Below, in pieces: positions 31,706 through 39,673 of a DNA stretch of 39,884 nucleotides. The stretch comes from DATAXP01 sp036272935 (lineage in GTDB: Bacteria; Planctomycetota; Planctomycetia; Pirellulales; PNKZ01), in the NCBI GenBank assembly GCA_036272935.1, contig DATAXP010000096.1:1-39884 (forward strand), in the 5' to 3' direction. Both the position numbers and the translations under genes were made by a program. How positions within the stretch are numbered: position 1 is the stretch's first letter; each line of letters starts with the position of its first letter. The notes under the pieces were generated by a model, which was not told the DNA's origin, ran no database searches, and saw only the letters and a list, made by a program, of their open reading frames with translations.

Positions 31706-32149
31706 ATGGCCGATGACGCTCTCCAATTCAATCGCCGCGATGAGGGACCGCCGTGGCGGATTCGCGATGGCGATCAACGGGCGATCGCCGGCTTGTTGGC
31801 CGTGGCGCTGGTGGCGATGGCCGTCTACTGGTGGCTGGCCGGCGGCATGAACGGCACGCTGGTCGAAATTGACCAGCAGCCGCCGCTGACGGCGAAGTTT
31901 GTCGTCGACTTGAACCGCGCCGATTGGCCGGAGCTGGCGCAGTTGCCGGGCGTCGGTGAGACGCTGGCCCGGCGGATCGTCGAGGCGCGCGACAAGCATG
32001 GTCCCTGGACCACGGTCGACGAACTGCGGCAAGTGAAAGGGATGGGCCCGAAGACGCTCGAAGCCTTGCGGCCGTACGTCACGGTCGAGCCGCCTGGCGC
32101 GGCGGAGCCTTCAGCAATGCGGCCAGCCGAGCCTCGATCTCGGCCTTGA
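31706..32149 (+). CDS. ComEA-like helix-hairpin-helix membrane protein
   Basis: A 147-residue protein with one membrane segment (IAGLLAVALVAMAVYWWLAG) and a C-terminal ComEA-type double helix-hairpin-helix (FVVDLNRADWPELAQLPGVG, ETLARRIVEARDKHGPWTTV, DELRQVKGMGPKTLEALRP). The domain binds double-stranded DNA without sequence specificity and in ComEA takes part in DNA uptake. Here it could act in competence next to a pilus-like operon, but no other competence gene is in the window. The last 71 bases run antisense to the 3' end of the convergent exported-protein gene, so the Pro-rich tail is probably disordered. Confidence 0.88.
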   Translation: MADDALQFNRRDEGPPWRIRDGDQRAIAGLLAVALVAMAVYWWLAGGMNGTLVEIDQQPPLTAKFVVDLNRADWPELAQLPGVGETLARRIVEARDKHGPWTTVDELRQVKGMGPKTLEALRPYVTVEPPGAAEPSAMRPAEPRSRP

Positions 32150-32663
32150 GCGTTCCAGTCGCACGGCGCGAGGCCATCTGATACCACACCTTCGCCGCTC
32201 CCGGTTTGCCGTCGCGCTCGGCGGCCACGGCGCGAGAGTAGTACTCGGCCGCTTCGCGATCGGTGGCGGCGACTTCGACCTGCCGCTGCTGCCGCGCTTC
32301 GACGACGCTGGTGCCGGGCGCTGCGATGCTTGGTGGCGGTGACATATCAACCTTGCCAGCCAACAGCGCCGCGTCCATTGCCTCGAAATCGTGAATCGTA
32401 GCGCGGACGCTCATCATCGTCGCGCCGCCGGCGCTGCCGCGCGAGCTTTGTGTCGGCAGGAAGATCGGCCCGTTGGCGAGGTTGCCGGTACCGAGGCTCC
32501 CCGATCCGCCGAGCAGCATGGTGCCGCGGTCGGGAACGCTGACGGTGGTTTGCACCGTGAAGAAATGAAACGTCGGCAACTGCACCGTCGTCGGGGCCTG
32601 GGCACCAGCCGCGCGTGCCGCGATGAATACGATCAACGCCGTGATCAAGAGTGTGCGCATCAT
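32079..32663 (-). CDS. Exported protein with a VSVPDRGTMLLGG motif
   Basis: The 194-residue product has a signal peptide (LLITALIVFIAARAAGAQAP), then FHFFTVQTTVSVPDRGTMLL, a motif that recurs in planctomycete exported proteins and resembles the 'PDGGTVLLGG' segment of secretin-type beta structures. The C-terminal part is a helical, TPR-like stretch (AEYYSRAVAAERDGKPGAAK, VWYQMASRRATGTLKAEIEA). It may interact with envelope complexes; no function is known to me. ATG 32663 with MMRTLL gives the signal start. Its 3' end overlaps the 3' end of the ComEA-like gene by 71 bp. Confidence 0.75.
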   Translation of the reverse strand: MMRTLLITALIVFIAARAAGAQAPTTVQLPTFHFFTVQTTVSVPDRGTMLLGGSGSLGTGNLANGPIFLPTQSSRGSAGGATMMSVRATIHDFEAMDAALLAGKVDMSPPPSIAAPGTSVVEARQQRQVEVAATDREAAEYYSRAVAAERDGKPGAAKVWYQMASRRATGTLKAEIEARLAALLKAPPRQAARP

Positions 32664-32798
32664 CCTCGTCGCACCTCCAAGTTGTGCGCACCGGCATTGT
32701 ATCGAACCGGCCGGCTAGCCGCTACCAACAGGAAACGCTTCCCTTTAGAATCCGTGTCTTTCCCGTGTGAACCGCACCCAGGGCAAGCGATCTCTGAG

Positions 32799-33860
32799 AT
32801 GGCCAAGGCGACGTATAAGGATGCGGGGGTCGACCTGGATGTGTACGAGCAGTCGATGGCCCGGCTGCCGCGGCTGCTGGCTCGCACTCATTCGCCGCGC
32901 GTGATTCCGTTGGTCGGCGGCTTCGCGGGGCTGTTCCAGCTCGACTTCGCCAGCCCGCTGTTCGCCCGGCACTACCAAGATCCGGTGCTGGTGTCGTGTA
33001 CCGACGGCGTGGGGACGAAGCTGAAGGTGGCCACGCTCGTCGACCGGCACGATACGGTGGGCATCGACCTGGTGGCGATGAGCGTGAACGACGCGCTCTG
33101 CTGCGGTGCCGAGCCGCTGTTCTTTCTCGACTACGTGGCGATGAGCCACGACGATCCCGATCGGCTCGAGCAGATCGTCGCCGGGATTACGGCCGGCTGC
33201 CTCGAAAGCGATTGCGCCCTGTTGGGCGGCGAGACGGCGATCATGCCCGATCTGTACGCCCACGGCGACTACGACCTGGCCGGGTTCTGCGTCGGTGTCG
33301 TCGAGCGGCGACGGCTGATCGACGGCAAGTCGATTGCCGAGGGTGACCTGGTGCTGGGCGTCGCGTCGAGCGGCCTGCACTCGAACGGCTACAGCCTGGC
33401 GCGGCGCGTGGTGTTCGACATCGCAGGGCTCGGCGCCGGCGACATGGTCGACGAGTTGGGCGGCACCGTGGCTGACGTACTGTTGCGGCCGACGCGCATC
33501 TACGCCCGGCCGGTGCGGCAGATTATCGCGCACTACCACGTGAAGAGCGTCGTGCACGGCATCGCCCACATCACCGGCGGCGGGCTGCACGAGAACCTCG
33601 AACGGATCATGCCCGAGGGAATGCAGGCGATCATCCGCCGCGATGCCTGGCCGGTGCCGCCGGTGTTCACGTGGCTCGAGCGGCTGGGCGAGATCGAGCC
33701 AGCGGAGATGGAGCGCGTGTTCAACATGGGCATTGGCCTGGTGCTGATCGTGAGTCCGTATTACGCATCGAGCATCGCCAACCAGCTCGCGGCGCTGGGC
33801 TACGAGAACTGGCCGATCGGCCACGTCGCCGCCGGTCCGTGTGGCGTGGAGTGGGGATGA
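32799..33860 (+). CDS. purM: Phosphoribosylformylglycinamidine cyclo-ligase (AIR synthetase)
   Basis: PurM closes the imidazole ring (FGAM + ATP to AIR) in purine synthesis. The 353-residue product has YKDAGVDLDVYEQSMARLP, SCTDGVGTKLKVATLVDRHD, TVGIDLVAMSVNDALCCGAE, PLFFLDYVAMSH, CALLGGETAIMPDLYAHGDY, GVASSGLHSNGYSLARRVVF and VHGIAHITGGGLHENLERIM. All expected blocks are present. ATG 32799 gives MAKATYKDAG, the normal N-terminus; the frame is open further upstream but without similarity. It precedes purE by 117 bp on the same strand. Confidence 0.96.
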   Translation: MAKATYKDAGVDLDVYEQSMARLPRLLARTHSPRVIPLVGGFAGLFQLDFASPLFARHYQDPVLVSCTDGVGTKLKVATLVDRHDTVGIDLVAMSVNDALCCGAEPLFFLDYVAMSHDDPDRLEQIVAGITAGCLESDCALLGGETAIMPDLYAHGDYDLAGFCVGVVERRRLIDGKSIAEGDLVLGVASSGLHSNGYSLARRVVFDIAGLGAGDMVDELGGTVADVLLRPTRIYARPVRQIIAHYHVKSVVHGIAHITGGGLHENLERIMPEGMQAIIRRDAWPVPPVFTWLERLGEIEPAEMERVFNMGIGLVLIVSPYYASSIANQLAALGYENWPIGHVAAGPCGVEWG

Positions 33861-33977
33861 TCCCCCGTTCATGAGTGCCATTCGCCGCTTATCCTGCGGG
33901 CTGGTCATCACGCGGCGCGCGTGATACGCTGGCCGTTCCGTCGATGCCACACACCGAGTCCTTCGCCTAGCAGTCGC

Positions 33978-34469
33978 ATGTCGAGTTCCGCACCGTTGAT
34001 CGGCATCGTGATGGGAAGTCGCAGCGATTGGGAGACGATGCGCCACGCCGACGAGGTGCTGACCGAGTTCGACGTCGCGCACGAATGCCGCGTGGTGTCG
34101 GCGCATCGCACGCCGCGATTGCTGGCCGAGTACGCCGCCACCGCGGAGAGCCGCGGCCTGGAGGTGATCATTGCCGGCGCGGGGGGCGCGGCCCACTTGC
34201 CGGGGATGCTCGCGGCCGAGACGGTGCTACCGGTGCTGGGCGTACCGGTGCAGAGCCACGCGTTGCAGGGGCTGGATTCGCTGCTCTCGATCGTGCAGAT
34301 GCCCGGGGGAGTGCCGGTGGGCACGCTGGCGATCGGCAAGGCGGGAGCGAAGAACGCCGCCTTGCTGGCGATGGCCATTCTTGCCGGCAGCCGTCCCGAG
34401 CTGCGCGAGAAGCTGCGCCAGTTCCGCCACGAGCAGCGCGACCGTGTGATGAAGGAGACGTTGCCTTGA
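33978..34469 (+). CDS. purE: N5-carboxyaminoimidazole ribonucleotide mutase
   Basis: PurE class I converts N5-CAIR to CAIR. The 163-residue protein starts MSSSAPLIGIVMGSRSDWET, followed by VAHECRVVSAHRTPRLLAEY, IIAGAGGAAHLPGMLAAETV, LPVLGVPVQSHALQGLDSL and MPGGVPVGTLAIGKAGAKNA. The SDW loop, SAHRTP and GAGGAAHLPG are the active-site signatures. ATG 33978 is preferred to the upstream in-frame ATG 33921, which adds residues lacking similarity. Its stop overlaps the purK start by four bases, the usual purEK arrangement. Confidence 0.96.
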   Translation: MSSSAPLIGIVMGSRSDWETMRHADEVLTEFDVAHECRVVSAHRTPRLLAEYAATAESRGLEVIIAGAGGAAHLPGMLAAETVLPVLGVPVQSHALQGLDSLLSIVQMPGGVPVGTLAIGKAGAKNAALLAMAILAGSRPELREKLRQFRHEQRDRVMKETLP

Positions 34470-35632
34470 TTCGTCCGATTCTGCCGGGCAGCACCGTGGG
34501 TGTGCTCGGCAGCGGCCAGCTCGGCCGCATGTTCGCCATTGCCGCGCGGCGAATGGGATACCGGGTCCACACGTTTTCGCCCGATCGCGACACGCCGACC
34601 GGTCAGGTTGCCGACGTCGAGGTGATTGCCGACTACAACGACCTCGACGCCGTGCGTGCCTTCGCCCGCGGTGTGAGCGTGGTGACGTTCGAGTTCGAGA
34701 ACATTCCCTCGGCCACCGCCGAGGCGGCCACCGAGTTCGGCCCCGTGCGTCCCAGCGGGCAAGTGCTGCACATTACGCAGCATCGGCTGCGCGAGAAGGC
34801 GTTTCTCTCCAACGCCGGCTTTCCGGTGGCGCCACATGCGGCCGTACACTCGCTCGATGAACTGCAAGCGGCGCTCGGTCGCATCGGCTGCCCGGCGGTG
34901 CTCAAGACGGCCGGTTGGGGATACGACGGCAAGGGACAGATTCGCATTCTCGACCCGCGCGACGCTCCGGCAGCATGGCAGGCGGCAGGCGTCGACGAAG
35001 CGGTCGTCGAGGCGTGGATTCCCTGCGAGCAGGAATTGTCGGTAGTGGCTGCGCGCGGCGTCGACGGAAAGGTGGTCAACTACGGGCCGATCTCGAACAA
35101 GCACCACAACCACATCCTCGACTTTTCGCTGGCGCCGCCCGAGCTGCCCGAGCGGATTCGCCGCCAGGCGACCGAGATGGCCCACGTGGTGCTCGAGCAA
35201 CTCGACGTGGTCGGCGTGCTGTGCGTCGAGTTTTTTCTGGCCGACACCGGCGAGCTGTTGATCAACGAGCTGGCGCCGCGGCCGCACAACTCGGGACACC
35301 TGACGTTCGACGCCTGCGTGACCAGCCAGTTCGAGCAACAGTTGCGCGCGATTTGCGGTTTGCCGCTCGGAGGCACCGATCTGCTCTGTCCGGCGGCGAT
35401 GGCCAACCTGCTGGGCGACGATTGGCAAGGGGGCGAGCCGCGCTGGGTCGAGGCGCTGCGCTTCCCGAATCTGAAGCTGCATCTGTACGGCAAGGCCGAG
35501 GCGCGCCCGGGACGCAAGATGGGGCACATGACGGTGCTGGCCCGGTCGGCGCAGGAAGCGGCTCGCCACGTGCTCGCGGCCCGGGCGGCGGTGTTCGGAA
35601 AAGTGCCCGCCGGCACCGCCACGATGATATAA
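34466..35632 (+). CDS. purK: N5-carboxyaminoimidazole ribonucleotide synthetase
   Basis: PurK uses ATP and bicarbonate to make N5-CAIR from AIR. The 388-residue protein has the ATP-grasp fold: GSTVGVLGSGQLGRMFAIAA, DRDTPTGQVADVEVIADYND, FEFENIPSATAEAATEFGPV, VLKTAGWGYDGKGQIRI, EAWIPCEQELSVVAARGVDG, ELLINELAPRPHNSGHLTFD and KPGRKMGHMTVL-like ARPGRKMGHMTVLARS. The start is TTG 34466, overlapping the purE stop (TTGA). No upstream in-frame start fits without running through purE. It ends with the TAA inside the TATAAT used as a candidate promoter for the next gene. Confidence 0.95.
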   Translation: MIRPILPGSTVGVLGSGQLGRMFAIAARRMGYRVHTFSPDRDTPTGQVADVEVIADYNDLDAVRAFARGVSVVTFEFENIPSATAEAATEFGPVRPSGQVLHITQHRLREKAFLSNAGFPVAPHAAVHSLDELQAALGRIGCPAVLKTAGWGYDGKGQIRILDPRDAPAAWQAAGVDEAVVEAWIPCEQELSVVAARGVDGKVVNYGPISNKHHNHILDFSLAPPELPERIRRQATEMAHVVLEQLDVVGVLCVEFFLADTGELLINELAPRPHNSGHLTFDACVTSQFEQQLRAICGLPLGGTDLLCPAAMANLLGDDWQGGEPRWVEALRFPNLKLHLYGKAEARPGRKMGHMTVLARSAQEAARHVLAARAAVFGKVPAGTATMI

Positions 35633-35633
35633 T
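35628..35633 (+). promoter_or_regulatory. Candidate -10 box for the UVR-motif gene
   Basis: TATAAT overlaps the purK stop codon and would start a transcript about 78 bases before ATG 35718. No good -35 is seen, so this is tentative. Confidence 0.25.
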
Positions 35634-35717
35634 TGCCTGATGTTGCTCGATCGATAACCCGGGTTCGGGAAGGTCGCGGCCCCAGGGTCGATGCCGCGGC
35701 GAGCAGGCTTCTGGAGC

Positions 35718-36464
35718 ATGTCGCGACAGCCCCATATCGACGCGATCTTGCGCAACTGGGCATACGAGCCCGGCGAAGTGAGCGTGCGCTTGGTGCGCGG
35801 CGGCGATGGGCGCGAAGTGCTGCAAATGCGCGTCGACCTGGGCGTATTGCAGCTTGAAGTCGACCATCGGCCCGATGGCGCCCGGCCCGGCGGCGCCGAA
35901 ACCTATTTCGACTACCTGCTGGGGCTTGCCATCCATCAGGGGGACAGCTTCGAACTCAGCACCGAGCAGTGTGCCGAGGTCGACCGCGAGTTCGTGCAGT
36001 TTTACCAGCGGCGGATTTGCTGGCTGGCGCTGCGTGAGTTTCAGCGGGCAGTGCGCGACGCCAACCACAGCCTGGCGCTGATGGACTTCGTGCGCAATTG
36101 CTCGCCCGACGAGGATTGGACCCAATCGCATGAGCAATATCGGCCGTTCATCTTGTTCCACCGCACCCAAGCAGCGGCGCTGGCGGCGCTCGAGGATTCG
36201 GGACCCGAGGCGGCGGTCGAAGAGCTGAATCGCGGGCTTGAGGCGATGCGCGGGCTGCACCAGGCGAGCGACGACTCGGAGACGCCGTTCGAGGATGATG
36301 AATTGGCCCAACGATTGAACCAGTTGCGCGAATCGCTGCGCGACCATTACCACGTCGGCCGCACGCTCGGCGAGCAGCTTGCCGACGCCGTGGCCAGCGA
36401 GCAATACGAACTGGCCGCCAAGCTGCGCGACCAGATTGCCAAGCGCGGCGGCGGGACGCACTAG
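35718..36464 (+). CDS. UvrB/UvrC-motif protein of unknown function
   Basis: The 248-residue product ends with a UVR motif (LGEQLADAVASEQYELAAKL, then RDQIAKRG). This motif mediates UvrB-UvrC contact in repair enzymes and also occurs in unrelated regulators. Upstream are VRLVRGGDGREVLQMRVDLG, VLQLEVDHRPDGARPGGAET and long helical stretches, without a nuclease or ATPase domain. It therefore resembles an uncharacterised UVR-motif adaptor rather than UvrB or UvrC. ATG 35718 gives MSRQPHIDAILRNW; a longer in-frame start at 35691 adds nine residues. The gene follows purK by 85 bp and converges on the large exported-protein gene. Confidence 0.8.
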   Translation: MSRQPHIDAILRNWAYEPGEVSVRLVRGGDGREVLQMRVDLGVLQLEVDHRPDGARPGGAETYFDYLLGLAIHQGDSFELSTEQCAEVDREFVQFYQRRICWLALREFQRAVRDANHSLALMDFVRNCSPDEDWTQSHEQYRPFILFHRTQAAALAALEDSGPEAAVEELNRGLEAMRGLHQASDDSETPFEDDELAQRLNQLRESLRDHYHVGRTLGEQLADAVASEQYELAAKLRDQIAKRGGGTH

Positions 36465-36506
36465 CCCAACGACGAATTCGCGTTGTAGCACCGTCTCCCT
36501 CGCGTT

Positions 36507-36563
36507 GTAGCACGGTCTCCCGACCGTGCTACCATTTGTGGCATGGTCGGGAGACCATGCCAC
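36507..36563. repeat. Paired hairpins with complementary loops between convergent genes
   Basis: Hairpin 1 has GTAGCACGGTC/GACCGTGCTAC arms (36507-36532) and loop TCCC. Hairpin 2 has GTGGCATGGTC/GACCATGCCAC arms (36538-36563) and loop GGGA. The loops are complementary, and a further partial copy of hairpin 1's 5' arm precedes it (GTTGTAGCACCGTCTCCC near 36483). They lie between the convergent stops at 36464 and 36578, and could end transcription from both sides. Confidence 0.82.
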
Positions 36564-36577
36564 AACGAGTTTCGTCG

Positions 36578-39490
36578 TTACGGCTGGTACGTGATCCACA
36601 TCGGCGAGGCCCAGGCCAGGTCGCCGTCGGCCTGCTCGATGCGGACGTAGTAGTAGCTCTTCTTGCCGGGCACTGCGTCGGTGTCGGTCCAAGTGCGGCG
36701 GACTTGCCGCTCGTTGGGCTCGACGTTGTACACGTACTTGTTGTCACGCACGATGTGCAGCTTCGCGATCGGGCCCGTCCCTTCGGCCTCGATCGTAAGC
36801 GTCGGCCGCTCTTTCGTGCTGAACTGATCGCCCATCAGGTGTTCGCCCGAGCGAACGACCAACACGATGTTCTCGGTCGCCGCGTAGCAGTGCCGCTTCT
36901 TGAAGGCATCGATGATCGCCTGCCGCGAGAGCTCGGGCGCGACCACCACGGCGTAGCTGATGTGCGTGCTGATGTGATCGCTGGAGCTTTGGAACCCGAG
37001 CCGGTAGCCGCGCTCCAGGGCGTTCCACACGAAGCCCGAGGGCTGGTAGCCACCGATCTGCGTGGCCTCAGTCGCGGAGCGCGGGGCGCCGAAGTGCTCG
37101 TAGTTATGGCGGTGTCCCTGGTAGATTTCGACCACCGGCTCGACGTCGGGATCGTTGTCGCGCCAATCGGTCCCCATGTTGGTGCCACTGGTATGCGAGG
37201 CGCACATGCCGCCGAAGTTCTTCAGGTAGGCATAGAGCATCTTGGTGTCGGGCGTGCCGGTTTGCTCGTCGCCACTCTTCACGTCGCCGCGCGGCAAGGG
37301 ACGGATGCCGCGGCGCGGCATGATTACGTTGCGGTGCCCGTTGGGAAACTGCACGCTGCGCTCATACGTCATCGCCCCCAGGAAATGCGGCGCGTGCGTG
37401 TGGATGTCGAACGTCTTTTGGATCAGCCACCACATGTATTCGTGGCCGAGGCCGTTGTCGTGATCGCCGTTGCCCATCCAATCGTGATCCACGGCGTCGT
37501 GGGCGTAGCGCAGGCTGTCTTCGAGCAGGCCGTCGCCGTCGCGGTGGGCGCTGAACTCGGTGTGCCTGTGGAACTCGCCGCGGAACAACTGCAACTGCTG
37601 CCCGCCGACGGTGACGCGATAGCCGCGCATCCGGGCAACATCATCCTTTTCGTTGGGATGCACGACCGCAAGGTTTTCGAGCTCCGGCGGCTGAGCGTCG
37701 CGCAGCTCGGGCGTCGTCGCCTGGCCTTTGATCGGCAGCACGGCGGCGTAAAGGTCGTCCTGGCCGCGGTCCTGCGTTTTGGTGCGGTCGTCGCCGCTGT
37801 AGACCGTCAGCAGCCCGTCGCTGATCTCGACGAATGCCGGGCGATTGTCCATCAGGTTCGACGAGCTGGCGAGCTTCATCGGCGTGCTCCAGGCGCGGCC
37901 GTCGTAGCGCAGCACGTAGCTCTGCCATGCCTCGCCGTTGCCGCCGGGATTCAACGCATGGCGGGCCGATAGCCACAGGCCCCCCTTCGAGTCGGTGACC
38001 AGCCGCGGCACGCTGCGGCCGCGAGGCATGTTTTTGGCGAACGCGGCTTCGAGATCGGCCGACGGTTCTTTCCAAGAACCGTCGATCAGGCACTTCACGC
38101 GCAGCGTGCGGTTGATGTAGAGCGCGTAGCCGGCGTTCTTCTCGAAGCCGATCTTGGCGTACTCGCTGGTGTTCGAGTAATCCTTGCCCCACTGCTCGTC
38201 GCCTTGTTCGTAGGCCACCCACACGCGGCCGTCGCCGTCGCAAGTTAGCGCTGCCCGGGCCTCGAAGCGCGGCGAATCGGCGACCGTCTGCACCGCACCT
38301 GGCTTGGCCGTGCTGTACAGCAGGACGTCGTAGTTCCCCTTGTCGTACGTGTCCCATGCCACATAGACGCCGCCGCTACCGTCGGCGGCAATCGCGGGGG
38401 TCCAATCGTTCCCCTTGCTCGTCGAAACAATGAACGGCTGCGCCAGGTCGCCATCGTCCTGCACCGCCGACAGCACGATCTCGTAGTTGTCGTCACGCCA
38501 GCTCTGCCAGGCGATCCAGACTTTCCCCTTCGAGTCGGTCGTGGCGACCGCCTGGAAATCGGAGCCGGGGTTCTGCGTGAGCTGGCGGATCGGCGACCAG
38601 CCGGCCTCGCCTTGCTTGCTCGGATCGTAGCGGCGCGTGAACAGGTTCCAGTCGCCGTCGACCTTTTGGCTCCAGACGAGCACCACTACGCCACGGCCGT
38701 CGACGGCGATCGTCGGCCGCCAGATATCGAGCTTCTCGGCCGTCACATCGACCGGCTTCGACCAGCCATCCCGCTCGCGGCGCACCAGGTGAATGTGGTC
38801 GCCGTTGCCCTTCACTTCCAGTGGGCCGAAATTGCCCGCTTCGAGGCGCTCCTGCACCAGCGGCGGCCCCGGCTGATACTCGACGTAGGCCATCCACACG
38901 GTGCCGTCGGGAGCCTTCGCGATGACGGGAAAATCGTCCTCGGTATCCATGCCCGTGAGCGGCAGCGCTAACTCGGCCCGCTCGATCGACGCTTCGCCGT
39001 TCAAAAACATCTTCGTCGAGCCGGGTGCGACATCGGCCAGCACGAAGCTGAACTCGCCGTGGCCTGTGTCGACGTCGATCTTGGCGGTCGGCGGGCAATC
39101 GAGCACGACCTTCAACCGTGCCGAGTCGAGGGCCAATTTCCCTTCGTTCTTCTTGTTCTGCTTCTTCGCAGCCTTGTTGGCTCCCTGGCGGCGCTTGGCG
39201 CGCACGTCGAAGTCGTTGCCTTTGACCGTCGAATTCTGCGCGGCGCGGTCGATCTCGACACTCACCACGCGACCGGGCGAGGCGGAGATGTTGCCCTTCC
39301 ACGGGCGCTGCTCGGTGTCCTTCTTGGCCACTTCGAGGAACAGCAGCACTTTAGAGTCGGCTGAGCGGGCGGTCGCGTCGTCGGGGCCTTCATGGCTTCG
39401 AGCGCGAGGTGCGTTGCCGACCACGCTCCAGATGCCGCCGACCACCGTCGCCAGCGCCACAAACACCACCGCCGCGCGCGATGCACTCAT
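36578..39490 (-). CDS. Large exported protein: beta-propeller-like region plus PHP-like domain
   Basis: The 970-residue product has an N-terminal hydrophobic segment (AAVVFVALATVVGGIWSVVG). A long region (about 190-600) follows with repeats of the form 'G.VWIAW.S...DNYE' (KGKVWIAWQSWRDDNYEIVL, GGVYVAWDTYDKGNYDVLL, DGRVWVAYEQGDEQWG), typical of a beta-propeller. The C-terminal region (about 630-930) has FRGEFHRHTEFSAHRDGDGL, VDHDWMGNGDHDNGLGHEYM, MCASHTSGTNMGTDWR and GFQSSSDHISTHISYAVVVA. Its HxH, GDHD and SDH motifs suggest a PHP-type metal-binding hydrolase. This resembles DUF3604-like proteins. Substrate unknown. ATG 39490 starts MSASRAAVV. Confidence 0.75.
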   Translation of the reverse strand: MSASRAAVVFVALATVVGGIWSVVGNAPRARSHEGPDDATARSADSKVLLFLEVAKKDTEQRPWKGNISASPGRVVSVEIDRAAQNSTVKGNDFDVRAKRRQGANKAAKKQNKKNEGKLALDSARLKVVLDCPPTAKIDVDTGHGEFSFVLADVAPGSTKMFLNGEASIERAELALPLTGMDTEDDFPVIAKAPDGTVWMAYVEYQPGPPLVQERLEAGNFGPLEVKGNGDHIHLVRRERDGWSKPVDVTAEKLDIWRPTIAVDGRGVVVLVWSQKVDGDWNLFTRRYDPSKQGEAGWSPIRQLTQNPGSDFQAVATTDSKGKVWIAWQSWRDDNYEIVLSAVQDDGDLAQPFIVSTSKGNDWTPAIAADGSGGVYVAWDTYDKGNYDVLLYSTAKPGAVQTVADSPRFEARAALTCDGDGRVWVAYEQGDEQWGKDYSNTSEYAKIGFEKNAGYALYINRTLRVKCLIDGSWKEPSADLEAAFAKNMPRGRSVPRLVTDSKGGLWLSARHALNPGGNGEAWQSYVLRYDGRAWSTPMKLASSSNLMDNRPAFVEISDGLLTVYSGDDRTKTQDRGQDDLYAAVLPIKGQATTPELRDAQPPELENLAVVHPNEKDDVARMRGYRVTVGGQQLQLFRGEFHRHTEFSAHRDGDGLLEDSLRYAHDAVDHDWMGNGDHDNGLGHEYMWWLIQKTFDIHTHAPHFLGAMTYERSVQFPNGHRNVIMPRRGIRPLPRGDVKSGDEQTGTPDTKMLYAYLKNFGGMCASHTSGTNMGTDWRDNDPDVEPVVEIYQGHRHNYEHFGAPRSATEATQIGGYQPSGFVWNALERGYRLGFQSSSDHISTHISYAVVVAPELSRQAIIDAFKKRHCYAATENIVLVVRSGEHLMGDQFSTKERPTLTIEAEGTGPIAKLHIVRDNKYVYNVEPNERQVRRTWTDTDAVPGKKSYYYVRIEQADGDLAWASPMWITYQP

Positions 39491-39592
39491 GGGTTCGTCC
39501 CTTTCCTTGGCCGCGAAGTTACGCTCGCCCCCTGATGCCGGAGATTGGAGCGTTTTCGGCGACGATGTGCAATCGTCGTTTCGGCCACAGGA

Positions 39593-39657
39593 AAGCCCAG
39601 GGAAGGCCGGCTAAGGCGTCGCCCGGTGATGGCTCGATGCCGGCCCTCCCTGGGCTT
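39593..39657. repeat. Intergenic inverted repeat
   Basis: AAGCCCAGGGAAGGCCGGC (39593-39611) and GCCGGCCCTCCCTGGGCTT (39639-39657) pair at 18 of 19 positions. It lies upstream of the large exported-protein gene and downstream of the partial gene at the edge. Its form matches a terminator or dispersed palindrome without a T-run. Confidence 0.8.
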
Positions 39658-39673
39658 GGCCCGCGCCGGGGCG

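Noticed and set aside
33908..35755. 615-residue minus-strand open frame over purE and purK
   Set aside because: purE and purK on the other strand have all catalytic motifs; the minus frame is low-complexity Arg/His/Gly-rich sequence.
36536..37972. 478-residue plus-strand frame antisense to the beta-propeller/PHP-like gene
   Set aside because: The minus-strand product has signal peptide and repeated motifs; the plus frame shows shadow-type composition only.
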